A stretch of DNA of 64,000 nt. It comes from Atopsyche davidsoni (lineage: Eukaryota; Arthropoda; Insecta; Trichoptera; Hydrobiosidae). A program made the translations under genes and the position numbers. The stretch lies in the NCBI GenBank assembly GCA_022113835.1, contig JAILWY010000022.1:1116001-1180000 (forward strand). Direction: 5' to 3'. The notes beneath the pieces are model-generated. The model searched no databases. It had not been told where the DNA came from and was given only the letters and a program-made list of their open reading frames with translations. Position 1 is the first letter of the stretch. Every line of letters starts with the position of its first letter. This document shows positions 12,655 to 25,500 of the stretch, piece by piece.

Positions 12655-14375
12655 ATATAATAAACCCGTAATGGGTAATAAATACGCATCTGATTGACGT
12701 TTAATCAAAAAATCGACATATATATATATATATATATATAGAGGTAATAAAATTTCTTACGCACTCTTCAACACAACTGACAATCGAATAGTAATTATAC
12801 AAAGCCAATAGTTTCCTGCATTGCGTTGTTTAGTCAGGAAAAAACATTTTAAAAAAAATACTAGATTGAAAATTGGTCACAAGTCGCAATGGCGTTGTTT
12901 ACGATATGCTCAAAATATATCAATGCTTTTGGCTTGTTTGATATATTTTTTACTGTCGGTTGTGTCGCAGCGCGTACAGGCAGCTTTAATGCCGGCGATT
13001 GGTTCTCTCGACCGGATGGGTCGAGTGTCGCGAGCCACGCCCGCGGTGTTGCCACCGCTCGAAAATAAATAATCTCGGCTGTTGCGCAAGACCCGTCGCA
13101 TCCGGGTCGGCATTGAAGACCACGAATTCGCGACCAGAGACAAGATAGTTAGCTCCGCGATAAAACGCCCCCAGACCATAAACTATACAAATATGCACTC
13201 ATATATGCCAATGCTGCCAGTGCGTAAATACTCAAATTTAATAAATCTACATTTTTACATATAGATGTTTATATATGAAACGAGGAAATATTTTATCGTT
13301 AAATGCAAGTGTGGAATCAAAGCACATAAATATTTTTATCCATGAATGGATAAAATCAAAATCGTTTATAAACGGCCTACGAATTATTAATTGGTTAAAT
13401 TTTAAGGTTGCCAGGTTTTATCGCTCGGCGCGGGGAAACGAATAGAGATAGTTGCCAGCCCGCAGAATAAACATGAAATTATCCACGGAAGCAGTGTTGC
13501 AAGCTCTGAGCGGCAATAAAACCAGATAAGTGAGACTTTACACCAGATTTCATCGTAGATATGGTGCTTTTTATTCGCTCGTATCGCTGGGAACTTTATT
13601 CACTCATAGGTTATTTTAATTATTTTATAAGCATTGAGACACTTTACTCCGTTTATCTTTTTATTTTAAAAAAATTGTAATTAATTAATTTATTCATTAA
13701 TGAAGCCAAGCATCAAAGAAAAATAAAATACTTTAAAACAATGTATTAATCTAACTTTTGAAGATGAGATGGTATGATCAAATTCCGTGGCTGGACTGTT
13801 TATCGTTATTTTCTATCCATTTGGCTTATTTGCATGTTTTTGTTAAAATGTGATGTAATTTAAATCACGATTTATCCATGAAGGTTGTTATATTTCTAAT
13901 TCATATTCTCTGCGATTAGAAGTCATCCGTTCGTAACGCGTGTAATATTACAATGACTGGAGTATTCTCTTGGTAGGCGATTACTCAAATCGGCCATAAA
14001 CACATCGCCCGCGTGGCTGAGCGAGAACGCTTACCATCGACAAATTACTAAAATTACAATACATTCGGATTCTTTATAAACCATCGACCATAGATAATCG
14101 CGCCATTAATCAGCCGCGTACGCGCCGCTCATTGTCTCTGGCGCGGCCGCCCGGCGGAGTTGCCATAGTGAAAAAATGACCCGATTAAAACTAGCGGTAC
14201 TTCTCCACGTGTGCGTATTAAGTCATTAGCAGTGTAAAAATAATACCCGACACGCTCCGTACCAGTTTTTTTATTATTTTTATATTGTAATTAATTTAAA
14301 TTAATAGACCCCACACATTCTTTCTGAGATTTTTTTTATAAAAATACAATATATTAATATACAATTTATGTGTAT
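12655..14375. other. Intergenic stretch with an AT tract and MITE end
   Basis: AT dinucleotide tract at 12717-12740. A MITE end (GTCGGTTGTGTCGCAGCGCG) lies at 12956-12975. GC rises at 13000-13180 and 14100-14170 with no supportable exon. Confidence 0.4.
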
Positions 14376-14379
14376 ATAT

Positions 14380-14930
14380 ATTCTTCTGATGCCTATACTC
14401 ATAGGAGGTTGGTGATCATTTCATCGAGCATATCTCTATCTTAAGCCAGTCTCACTGATTTGGCTGCACTTCCGATCTCCAGCCACCGGCGCAAATTCCT
14501 CATCCACGTAAACTTCCTCCTTCCAATGCCCCCTTTTCCTTAGATTTTTCCTTTGACAATCAGTTGGGGGATGCTTTCGCATAGTAGCTGTCCTGGGTGT
14601 TCAAGATTCAACTCCATAAAAAAGAACTGAGACGACATAACACTTGGCGAATCTCCAGCGAGATTTCAGTGTTATATCTCTTGAGCATAGTACTTTCCTC
14701 AAGTTATTAGGCGTACTGCGAGCTGTCTCAACCCTCACGTTTATTTCCCGGCCAGAATTTCAGTTCTTATTCAACCAGCTGCCCAAATACTCAAATCTTT
14801 TAACTCTCTCTACTACTTGATTTTTAAGTTTTCAATCAACTCTCATTTTTGCTCCCTGAATATCCGCCTCAATTCTTCGCATAGTAGCTGTCTTGAGTGT
14901 CCAAGCTTCGACTATATACTAATACCCGAC
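14380..14930 (-). mobile_element. Non-LTR retrotransposon fragment (RT ORF end)
   Basis: On the minus strand 14385-14540 reads IGRRKFTWMRNLRRWLEIGS, then AAKSVRLA, a stop, and DRDMLDEMITNL, the tail typical of endonuclease-RT ORFs. The EAWTLKTATMR motif lies at about 14880-14920. Stops break the frame. Confidence 0.7.
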
Positions 14931-14934
14931 TATA

Positions 14935-15640
14935 TTCGACTAATACCCCGCTTTACGTGACCCCGTTATGCGCGGTTTCACTATAACGCGAATTTAAAAT
15001 TTCGCGGTAAAATGCCTCGCATTACGCGATTTTCTTATTTTCTTAGAATATGTGTGAACATAATGAATTAAAAACCGCGTTGGGTGCGCTACCCCGTTTT
15101 ACGCGATTCCGATTTACTCTACCCCGCTTTACGCTACCTCACTTTACGCTACCCCGATTTACGCTACCCTTCTTTACGCTACCCCGCTTTACGCTACCCC
15201 GCTTTACACTACCCCGATTTACGCTACCCTGCTTTATGCGACCCCGCTTTACTCGACCCCGCTATACACGACCCCGCTTTACACGACTCCGTTATGCACG
15301 GTTTCACTATAACGCAAATTTCAAATTTCGCGTTAAAATGCCTCGCATCACGCGTATTTAATTTAAGAATGTCTTCATATTGTAGTCATTGACTTCTCTT
15401 AACAATTAAAAACAGCGTTGATCGTATTTTACAAGAACGTAAAAGAATCGCTACCCAAAAGACAATAGATGTATTTTTCAGCTAAAATAATATGTAATAC
15501 TGCATAAAGTGTTCTTAGAATTAAAGTGATTGATTCAAATGATTCGTATTTTTTTGTATTAAGTTTTGACTATGTATGTATGTTTAATCATAATCCCCGA
15601 TATACGCGAATTTCGTATCGAACGTATCCCTCGCGTAATA
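14935..15640. repeat. Interspersed element carrying a 15-bp minisatellite
   Basis: 15089-15290 is about 13 imperfect units of ACCCCGCTTTACGCT. Both sides have direct copies of one module (CGGTTTCACTATAACGC, then AAATGCCTCGCAT) at 14975 and 15300. The following sequence to about 15620 recurs, inverted, at 44100-44400, where only one or two 15-bp units exist. The long frames here are repeat translation (RYPAL units), not a gene. Confidence 0.75.
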
Positions 15641-15833
15641 TATATATATATAGGGAATTTCAGTTCAAAAATTTACTATTCACAAACTGCACAGTGGTTA
15701 CTAATGATAGGAATAATAAACAATTTCAGTATAATTGTAATTATATTTAATAATTTTTTTTAGACAAGCAATACACATACCTATGAAATAGCTTTCGATT
15801 TCACAAATATATACATATAGATATATATTTTTT

Positions 15834-16194
15834 TTATTCACTTTTGTTTTTTTTCTGTAAATATTCTTGAGCCGCATTAACTGCTCCCTTGGCCGCCCCT
15901 ATGAAAATTTTTTTTATAATGTTCCCACCTATCCCGCGCCGCCCGAGCTGGTCTCCGCGCGCGTACTCCGTCAGGACCCTGAAGCCGGCGTCGATCTCCT
16001 CCCTGGAGCGCTCGTCCACGTCCTCGGCCAGCAGCTGGTCGCGCAGGGCCCGCAGCGTCACGTCCCCCCCCTCCCCCGGCCGGGCCCCCCGCGTGCTCAA
16101 CGCCGCCCCTGTCGGTCGCGGTCTCCTCCCCGGCCGCCCCGGCGCCCACCAGCGCGCTGACCACCAGGAACACGACCCACTTCAACAACAGCAT
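15834..16194 (-). pseudogene. Secreted cationic peptide gene candidate with broken frame
   Basis: On the minus strand an ATG at 16192-16194 opens a typical secretion signal (MLLLKWVVFLVVSALVGAGA, then an acidic stretch). The downstream part is open in another frame, from about 16100 to the TAA at 15834: an acidic helix-rich pro-region (LLAEDVDERSREEIDAG) followed by a Gly/Lys/Ile/Ala-rich amphipathic stretch (GIGGNIIKKIFIGAAKG) and a Lys-rich end. The two frames are offset by one base and meet in runs of G (8 Gs at 16064-16071 on this strand), so either an indel in the assembly or a real frameshift separates them. AATAAA overlaps the stop. Signal, acidic pro-part and cationic amphipathic end are the layout of insect antimicrobial peptide precursors, but I cannot match a named family such as cecropin or moricin. 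Confidence 0.55.
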
Positions 16195-16587
16195 GATGAA
16201 AACTTCGGAAAATATCTAAATTATTATATTTATTAAAAAAAAACACAATTTTTTTTTTTTATTTATACAGAAGACATTTATAGCTTTACGCTTATTTAAA
16301 CGTAATATTTTTTTTTCGATTCGTCATTATTTTTTTAATCAATTTTTTTTATATCCGTTACTATGTTGATAAATAAATTTAATCAAATTTTTGTCCAAAC
16401 ATAAATGTATTTATTTTCTAGTTTTTTATTATATAAAATTAATTGAATTATTTACAAAAACAGCTTATTTTCAATCGACTTTTAAACTCAGGTTTAGTAA
16501 CAAAAGTATGTTTTAACAAATATTTTAATTAAATTATTTAAACATCAATTGGATTAAAACCTATGTTGTTTCCGCGACGTGGCATTT
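16195..16587. other. AT-rich stretch upstream of the peptide candidate
   Basis: Would hold the promoter of the minus-strand peptide candidate. Contains long A/T runs and TTTATTTATA-like elements; no confident site. Confidence 0.3.
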
Positions 16588-16746
16588 GCCTACACACGCT
16601 GCGACACAACCGACAATCGAACGGTGACTAATTAATAACATTAACATATTGCTTTTTTTACCTAGGCCAAGCCAAAACACCCAAAATTTTAGAACGCATT
16701 GGCTGATTGCAAATCGGTTGTCAGCTGTGTGGCCGCGCGTGTAGGC
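16588..16746. mobile_element. MITE with GCCTACACACGCTGCGACACAA ends
   Basis: Left end starts GCCTACACACGCTGCGACAC, followed by CGACAATCGAACGGTGACTA; right end has the inverse (GGTTGTCAGCTGTG, then GCGCGTGTAGGC). Related copies: 40564-40698, partial at 12956-12985, 43040-43090 and 49988-50015. Confidence 0.6.
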
Positions 16747-17460
16747 CGCTTCAGAGTAGCACCTGGGTGGAGGGGGGGGGGGGGATTGTGTATTGTTACA
16801 GTACGCGCATGTCGGTGGAACAGGCTCCGTGATTGCCAACCGAAATGACGACGCGGAATTTACTAATTTAAAAATGCATCTCCAGAGCGTGCTTTGTAAA
16901 AAAAAAAAAAAAAAACTCGTATAACAGTAATGCTGTTATTGGATAAACTGGATTTTTAATACCACACGCAGTGGCTCCCAACCCACACGACCGCTTCATA
17001 ATTTGATATTGCTCTAACGGATATTTTTGGGGGATCGGTCATGGTCAGTGCGATCGCTTGCCAAACGTGGAGACCCGAATTCAAGTCAATAAAATCATGT
17101 TAAATTTAATACCGTCTTCAAGCAAGCTACCGTTTCTGAAACGTTTAATAATAATGTCAAACTGTTCGCAAGTTTGAGAACCGCTGCGAGCGAATGACAT
17201 GTTCTAGTTATACAGAATCGAATTAATGTAGTCGACCTGTCCAACATGCTTATAAGTGGTTCCGATTATTTATTTAGGAAAATCAAATAGATCAGGTCGA
17301 CAGCCGCGCGGGCGCTGCCGCCTCTACAGAAGCCCAGAGCGGTCACAATATACCGCCTTAAATCACTAACAAGTTTTATATATTTATATATATAGTATAT
17401 ATGGTATGAGCCATGAACAGACATAGAGATATGTTCAGTTCCAACCTCCTCTGATAATGT

Positions 17461-17504
<44 letters not shown>

Positions 17505-18785
17505 GTGTGTTTGTGTATTTAGCCCAAATCGTCTTTTAAATTACGGATCAATTGATAAACAGTCCGTTTATGAGTTGCAATAAATAAAAAACGTTATTTT
17601 GACGTTACACATGCGTGTCATGGTGTTGCCATTAAACAGGAAACCGGTCCGGCAGGAAGTGAGCTTATTTTGAATTCCGAACATTCTTTTTTTTTTTACG
17701 GCGGATATTATATTATCAAGTCAGGCATGCCGTCGGAGGAACGCGTTGAATTTCACGAGATGCGCGAGTCGCATGAATGCACTGCGTGTCCGTGATTTTT
17801 AAATGATCGTTTATGACGCTGGGGTGATTTGGGGGAATTCCCGTAATAACGGGAGCTTTGTTGTTGAACAGCGTTTTAACCACTCGAAGCGCAAATAAAT
17901 AGCCAAAAGGCCAAGGGTCTACGATTATTTTCATTAGTGAGCACTTTCGCTTTTCAAGTGCTGTTCATAGATAATTAACCGATGCTCCTGTATTAGATAT
18001 ATTTTTAAAAAAAAGTGGATTAAAACTCTCAGTATATTAATAATCAAGCAATTTGTTTAGAGTTTCTTTATATTTCCACAGTACCAACAACCAACAACAT
18101 ATATTAGAATTTTTTGTTGTTACTATTTTATTATTTTAAGTTTTAACAGATAATATTTTTTATACCTTGATTTAAAAATATATATTTTTAAATAAAATAT
18201 ACATGCCCTTGTGTGCCATTTATATTTGTAAATTTGTTGCATTTACTTTGGATGTATATAAAATAGTTTGCCTACGTGAAAAAGCTACCGCACGCCACTG
18301 AGACCTTTTCTCTTTAATTTATTCTTTATAGTCGCTTAGTCGTCGCAAACACAGCACAGTTAGTATTATTTTCGATCCGCCGCAGGTTTGCTGTCATGCG
18401 TTGTTCGCCTTCGGAGCGACCGCGCTCGCTCCGCATCGTTATTTTTCACGGAAAACAGCTGACATCTGGCCGGGAGAAATCTGTGTTGCCAGAGCGCCGG
18501 TACACGTCCGAGAGTTGCCACTCGGCAAAATAAATCACAGACAAACTAGTTCCATAATGATAAAGTGCCGCGCACACCGCACACTGCGAGATCGATCGGC
18601 GCGAGCTCGGCTCGGTGATATATTCAAAAGAATGTCATAAATATAGACGCGATTGTATCGCGAAGAAACGCAAGTATCAACATTAGAACTGTCTAAAATT
18701 TTGAGATTTATTTAAAAATTAGTTCTGAACAAAGGGGATTCCCCTCTTAGAGACACAAGCCATTTCGGGTAATTCACCGATATAC
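16747..18785. other. Intergenic or intronic stretch
   Basis: AT tract at 17464-17502, poly-T at 17684-17697. A MITE end (CCGCACGCCACTG) at 18288-18300. GC-rich at 18370-18620 without a supportable exon. It may contain the missing 5' part of AP-2, but I cannot show that. Confidence 0.35.
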
Positions 18786-18945
18786 AAACAACCCGCTCCT
18801 TTTGTAATTCTATAGCCTTGTACCAAGCCCCTCCTCGATTGCAACCTTGAAGACTGCCTCTACACCAAAAGACCTCCACCCATTCAAAACCCTTCTGGTG
18901 ACGCACGTCACCTAGTAAAGGCGTTAAAGGAGTCACAAGTTAATT
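18786..18945 (+). mobile_element. 3' end fragment of a Jockey-type retrotransposon
   Basis: Plus strand around 18833-18940 reads LLDCNLEDCLYTKRP and DARHLVKALKES, the same tail seen at 20940-21000, 22060-22115 and 50380-50445. Confidence 0.55.
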
Positions 18946-19149
18946 AAATATTTTTAACCGGAAGTACATTACGATATTTTATTCATTGTAGTCGTTTTAG
19001 AGCGCAGCGAAACAGCCTGCAGCCAATGCACAGAATGTCCAAAGAAAGCATCGGGTATTTATTAGTTCAGTAAAACAAAAACTACTTGTAATCAAGTATA
19101 TATTTTTATTGTTGATTATAAGAATAAAAAAAAGGAAAATTATTTCGAA

Positions 19150-19515
19150 AAAATGATGTCCGTTACGCGCTGCTGGCACTCTTCTAATCTGTAACGAAGA
19201 TTGCTGATAACACGCTGACATATATTGCTGCCATTTCTGACCTGATGTTTAGTTTCAATTCCGTTAGGCTCGTCGGATTATTCTCAAAAACCCTACTTTT
19301 AAAGTATCCCCATACGAAATAGTCAAGAGGGCTAAGGTCGGGGCTTCTGGGAGGCCAGTTGATGTTACCTCTACGTGAAATGACCTTATTAGGGAATTAT
19401 TCGTGAACAGCTTCAATTGATTGATTAGATGTATGGCAAGTGGACCCTCCAAACTCCTGCAACTCTGCATATCGCAATAACGGTCACTATTCACATTCAC
19501 CCGATACTCTTATTG
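19150..19515 (-). mobile_element. Tc1/mariner-type transposase remnant
   Basis: Minus strand from about 19365 reads WPPRSPDLSPLDYFVWGYFK then SRVFENNPTSLTELK, the last catalytic aspartate region of IS630/Tc1/mariner-type DDE transposases; it is followed by a stop. ACACCCTGTATA at 19516-19527 resembles the terminal sequence of such elements. Single ends of the same type occur at 540-553 and 9713. Confidence 0.65.
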
Positions 19516-19527
19516 GACACCCTGTAT

Positions 19528-20482
19528 AATATTTGAATTGTTTTTTTACTTTTTCAACCTCAGATCGGCGATCGTCTCACTGAGCACATCCCTGTCTTAC
19601 GCCAGACTTATTATATTTTTCATTGCCTATTTTTACCAATGATAATTTTCTGATTCATATAATAAAATCGCATACATTACCCATTTTATTTTGACCTTTC
19701 AACATTTAAATCAAATCTTTGAAATAAACAGTTTTTTTTTTGTTACAGGTTTATGTAAAGTTGCTTAAAATCTTTTTTTTTTATAATTTCACAGGTAGTG
19801 TGGTCAATATTTAGATAATTCAAAGGCAAAATATTATACTTGCATATTTTTAATAAATTATGTATTTTGAGTGATTTTCCACATGTTCGTAATTTTCTTT
19901 TTAGGCGTGACGACAGTATCAAAGAATCAAAGAAATAATTATTTTAATGGAAAATACACATTAAAAGGATTTAAAAAACTGATTTAGTTTTATTTAAAAA
20001 TCTAAGATTAATAAGATTTTCAACAAATTAAAAGGTTAAAATACTGCAATCGGCCATTTTGACTGAAACACCGGTCACAGCGCATCGATCATACCCCTGT
20101 AAACAACTCTATGGTATTCAAATTGGTCTATGGTCTTCAATGCAAACACAATGGCACGCCAGTTGACAATGATAGTTAATAGGAGGCGTGACGTCAGAGC
20201 GGACGTGATGACACCTGCGAGCGTTTTCGCGCACTTTTGAAAAAATATTATAAAAATGGCTTTAAACTTCGTTAAACTCTAGTTTTTTACCGAAATAAAG
20301 TTTTTTTCGTAAATAGTAAACGTGTACCCCCATTATGGAAAAGGATTTGAAAATCTTTCGTCATGCCTATTATCCAATAGCTCTGTTTTCGCTTTTGATG
20401 CTGGGATATATATGCTTGTCGGATTTTTGGGTGCCTTCAGGCTGATGGACGTGGTTTTTAAAGGTTCTGTTTGTCCCGACAG
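19528..20482. other. AT-rich sequence before the first AP-2 exon found
   Basis: Short fragment of the non-LTR tail at 19555-19615 and a MITE end at 19869-19890. No exon seen. Confidence 0.35.
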
Positions 20483-20665
20483 GAGCGGCTGACGGGGCAC
20501 GGCGGGATAGCCGCGGTGAGCGCGTATCCGGCGGCTCACGCTCACGGGGCGGCGAGGGCGGGGGGCCAGGCCGCCCACCACCAGCCCGCCACCCCGCAGC
20601 CCGACTTCCAGCCGCCCTACTTCCCGCCGCCCTTCCACCACGCCCCGGCGCAGAGCCCCCCGCAG
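20483..20665 (+). CDS. TfAP-2: AP-2 exon, N-terminal transactivation region
   Basis: 61 codons, phase 0 at both ends, acceptor CCCGACAG, donor CAG|GTAAGC. Encodes a His/Ala/Pro-rich stretch ending in [13 protein letters not shown] and APAQSPPQ. The first part is the conserved AP-2 activation motif; the vertebrate PPPY WW-binding tetrapeptide reads PPPF here. An in-frame upstream methionine inside this block is absent, so an earlier exon must supply the start. Confidence 0.9.
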
Positions 20666-22490
20666 GTAAGCCACCCACACCCCTTCGATCGACATCGCTC
20701 CTCAAGCGCTCCTTGCCTTGTTGACCGACAAGTTGTTGACAAGACACTTTTGTGAGAGACCGAGTACATCTGGTCCAAAACGAGAGACTCAAACCCCTTC
20801 AAACACATTCAAAACAAAGTCCTCCGATGGACAATGAACGCCCCGTGGTTCGTCCAAAATGCCCAACTCCACAGGGATACAAACACCAAGACGATCCACG
20901 GGGTAATCATCGACCTCGCCCACTCCTTCCAAAGATCGACATCCCTTGTCCCAAACCCCTCGATCAGCCACCTTCTAGAAGATTGCCTATATCAGAAAAG
21001 GCCAAAAGCCACCCCCCCCCCCTCCTCCCACCCACACACCACTCCACATAAATATATGAAAGCGTTTGAAGAAAAGACAAACATATTTTTTTGTACCGCT
21101 GCCAAAGCCAAAGACGATTGATTGATTGATCCAAGAGGTCATCCTTCCAAATCTCTACCATACCTACAACCGACCCTCCCCAATACCATTGTAGGGGTTA
21201 GTACCTACATCGGACCAAGTGTCATACAGTCATCTGGATTGGGTCAATCACACCTGATAAATAATTCTGGAGATGCCCCTTATTTTTTACGTTATTCACT
21301 GGGGCGTCGGGACGCTATATAAGTGGCTTCCCCGCGCCTCTCGAGAGAGACCTCGCGGCATCAAAGCAGTAACCACGTATATTTCTATACGCAAATTATT
21401 TCGCCAGCCTTCTGATTTTCAACCAATACATCAATCCTGCAAACATCACAAATATTACGGCGAAACCATGATCGCCCCCTATGCCGACGACACAGCCATA
21501 CTCGCAAGATCCAGGTCACCCGCCGCGGCCGCCGCCAAAGTTCAGACCTCGCTAGATGCAGTGAGCTCCTGGTTTGAGGAATGGAGAATCAAGACGAACC
21601 CTTCAAAAAGCGAGGCGATAATCTTCAGAATCCCAGCCGCTCACACACCCTGGAAAACGTCCCCATTCCATGTAAAAAGTCTATCAAGTACCTCGGCGTT
21701 ACACTAGACCGCAAACTCACCTGGACACCACACATAAAACAGACAGAACTAAAAGCCAGAGCCGCCACCGCGATCATTTCCCCACTCATATGCAGCAAAA
21801 GCAAACTCTCTCCGTCTAATAAAATTCTTCTCCTGAAAACGATGATCCGTCCAATCCTCACTTACGCCTGCCCCATCTGGGGATACATCCCGCCTGAGAG
21901 ACACAAGCCTCTCCAGGTAATCCAAAATAAAACCCCCCGCTGGGCACTCAATGCCAATGCCAACTCCAAAGACACCAACACCAAAACGATCCATGTGGTC
22001 ATAATCGACCGCGCACACTCCTTCCAAATCTCTACCCACTTAGTACCAAACCCCTCAATCAACACACTCCTCGATTACAACCTCGAGGACTGCCCCAAAC
22101 CTAACCCCACGTAACACAAGTCACTCAGTGATTTGAAAACAAGTCGATAAAGCCAAATACAAAAGAATAAAATAATGTTGACAGACACCATAGGAGCGTA
22201 TTCCGTCAATGTTTACAAATGTCACTAAATCTAGAATATTACACGATATGGAACTCAATAACGGCTCAAAGCGTTTTTTTTGCTTGCGCATGTCATACAA
22301 AAATATATATTCAGCGCGTGGATTAATTTTTATATATTTTTTTTCATTATTGCAAATCGATATTTTTTTCTGCTTGCAACCCTCGAGCGATGTTCCGATC
22401 AGCTGTTCGAGCGCGGCCATCGCGGCAATTCCCGAATCAAAGATGGCCGCGCTCGATCAGCTGTTGTGTCATCGGGCGATATTTATATAT

Positions 22491-22546
<56 letters not shown>

Positions 22547-25500
22547 TATATATACTAGAAATGTTGCCCGTCACAGAATGACGTTTTGCATTTTGAGTTA
22601 TTAATGCTGTGATTAATAATTTCTAACGCAATTTCGATAAAAAAAATAAAATCGGTACTTGTGTCAAGCTGACATAGACTGAAAATTTCTAAGAAGCATC
22701 AAAATTTGTTTTTTTTGTAAAAGTTCTAAATTTGAAATTTATCGCGTTGAACAATAAAATCCTATCATTCGTACATATTGAAACTCGCTGAAGCATATTT
22801 TATAGTTTTATTCAATTAGTTTGTGAATAAAAATATTATCCTATCGTCTTGAAATTCGGCACATAGCTGCGGAAAAATTTACTAAACTTACATGCAAAAT
22901 ATCAGCGTTGTATCTTTTAAGATATTCTATAGAAAACCAAAAAATGAAACATACACACACACAATGGATATTATTATAGTAGATATATAATTTAGTGACA
23001 TTTGTATACATCGACGGCATACGCGATTCAACCGGCTGTCAAGCCTCGATTTGTCAGCGAAATCTAACAAAAACTGCCGATATTCGCTACACACGGTGCA
23101 ATGCATTTTACTGCATCGCGTGTGGGACGCTTCTCGAAATCTCACAAAAACTAAGAAATTCAATATTTTTGACAGAGAGTACTTGGTGGAATTCCATTTC
23201 AATATTTTTTTGAGAAAAAAATACTTGAGTGATTTTCCACATGTTCGTTTTTTTTATTTGTGACCGGTTTCGACAACCTTCGACAAACCCCCAACACAGG
23301 ATAACTGCTGCTACACCTCAAAGCCACTACTTTAGATAATTACCCAATAATATAAAAAAACATTTGTTCACAAAAATTTGCAATTATATAGAATCCTCCA
23401 CTTGTCAGGTACATTAAAATCACATCAGCCCTTACACGATCACTCTCTCTCTTTCCAACAACCTCTCCCTCTAACAATTGTTCACCTAATTGATTAATAT
23501 TATATAAAATCTCACTCTGTTTGATAATGCCAACGTGCAAGGTTGGCGATACCGGTCACAAATAAAAACGAACATGTGGAAAATCACTCAAGTATTTTAA
23601 TCAATAAAATATCACAAAATCTACTGGTTATGGCTGCAAACATTGTTTGAACTTCTTGAACGAGACGACAATTTGTTGCTGCGTGTGTGGAGAGCTTTTG
23701 TATCATACAAGGCAGGGGTGGCCAAAGCGTTGACCGCGTTACCATTCCTAGTCGGTATAAACTTCTCATTCAAATATGTATTCGTATTATCAAAAATATA
23801 TATATATATTATTTACAACAGTTCCTAAAATAATATATGGCTTTTCAGGCTGTGGGGCTTGTAATGTGTGACGATCCCTCTGGTGGATCCGTTTTCGAGT
23901 TTTTTGATGTGACAAATGTGTTTAGGAATTTGGAGATCATTATGACCGACGGATCTGGAACCCTAAGCAGTCCTTTTTTATATTGGAGTTAAAAGATTAC
24001 ATATAAACCTATGGTAGGGGATTAGTTTAAAAATTAAAAAAATAAAAAACTTTGGCTGTGAAAAATCGTCATTTTATCAAAGTTTTCATCATCTTCAAGA
24101 CTTTGTTTGACCTTGAAAAGATTCCAATCCAATTATATATTCATATAGAATGAAATTTCAATTGACAATTAAATAAATGAAATGACAAAAATTAAAAAAA
24201 CTCTAAAATGGTCCAATCATAGGGATCAACCCCCTTGAGTGGTAGCGTACGTGTATTTCTTTATTTACATTATTATGTTAGGTGTAAATAAGTGGAAAAA
24301 AACCTTTTTATGCTTGAGATTGAGTATACATTAAATGAATAACTATGAACTAGATAACCGAGATTCATAACAAGAGGGTACAATATCACCCTTAGATATG
24401 TTTTTTGACTACTTGGCGTTCCTTCTTGTGAGCCATCTGAGACTGTTGTATTTACACCAAGTAGGATATGATGAGGGAATTTATGTCTGCAGTGGACAGG
24501 CAGTGAGTCTGGAGTGTCGTCTCCAATCTCCTTGAATAGGGGATTGTTGGATTTCAGTATGGACTGGTATAGTCTGGGTTGCTGGTCGGTGCTGATCGAG
24601 GTGCAATAATAGTCACCTAGTAGTTTTGGGCAGCCTGAGTGTTGGACCAAACATAAACTTGTCGCCTGTAAATTCGCCAAAGTTCCAAATCCAAAGTTTA
24701 TCCACCCCTGGTATCTCTTCATCCCCCAATTGGCGACTATCTTGCAAGGTATTGGAATCATTCGCTGATCGCTTCGTGTTTGCCCCCAGAACCATGGACC
24801 CCTCGAGTACCTGTCGGCAGACCCCTACGGCCAGGCGCTGGGACCCCTGCACCACGCTGGCTCCCTGCAGCACCACTACAGCCAGCTGGCATCATTGCGC
24901 CCCTCGCAGGACCAGCTCCTGCACCGCGGGCACAGAGACGCCGACATCCAGAACCACGGGGTAAGAACACACAACCAATTCCAATCAATTGATTTGCCAT
25001 CCCATAGTACCGTATACAAGAAGAAAAAAAAATTAAAATCCAAAATTTGAATTCTCAAAGTATAGATAACGATTAAGTACATTTAAAGAAAAATATCATC
25101 GTGATTTGTGTGGAATTTGAACCCACATCCCCAAGCTTACATGGCCGGTGCATTACCAATTATACCAACGAATCACTAGTACTAAGCAAGAATTTTTAAC
25201 AATCATATCCTACAAATGAAACAACGTACTTATTATGCCAATTAAATATTGTTTCTAGGAGTCTCTTTAATCAATTTTCAATATTTGAATCAAACCTGTA
25301 TAGGCAAAATCGTACTTCCTGTGAGACGGTCTTCACAAAAATCAATAATATATTTATTATATACACACTGTGATTTTCATGAGAATAAATTGCATACAAG
25401 ATTGACTTGTGTGAGTAAAAACTAGACACATTATCCAGCACATGCATTTAACGATTAAAATTCATGCTCAGTACAGTAACACAGTGATAAATAATTTGGG

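Noticed and set aside
14008..14040. tRNA gene starting CGCGTGGCTGAGCGAGA
   Set aside because: A-box resemblance only; no downstream T arm.
15050..15392. Two 100-codon frames rich in RYPAL/RFTLP units
   Set aside because: They translate the 15-bp minisatellite; the sister copy lacks the array.
24273..24876. 162-codon minus-strand frame beside an AP-2 exon
   Set aside because: No motif recognised, and it runs antisense into the exon at 24790; composition fits decayed repeat sequence.
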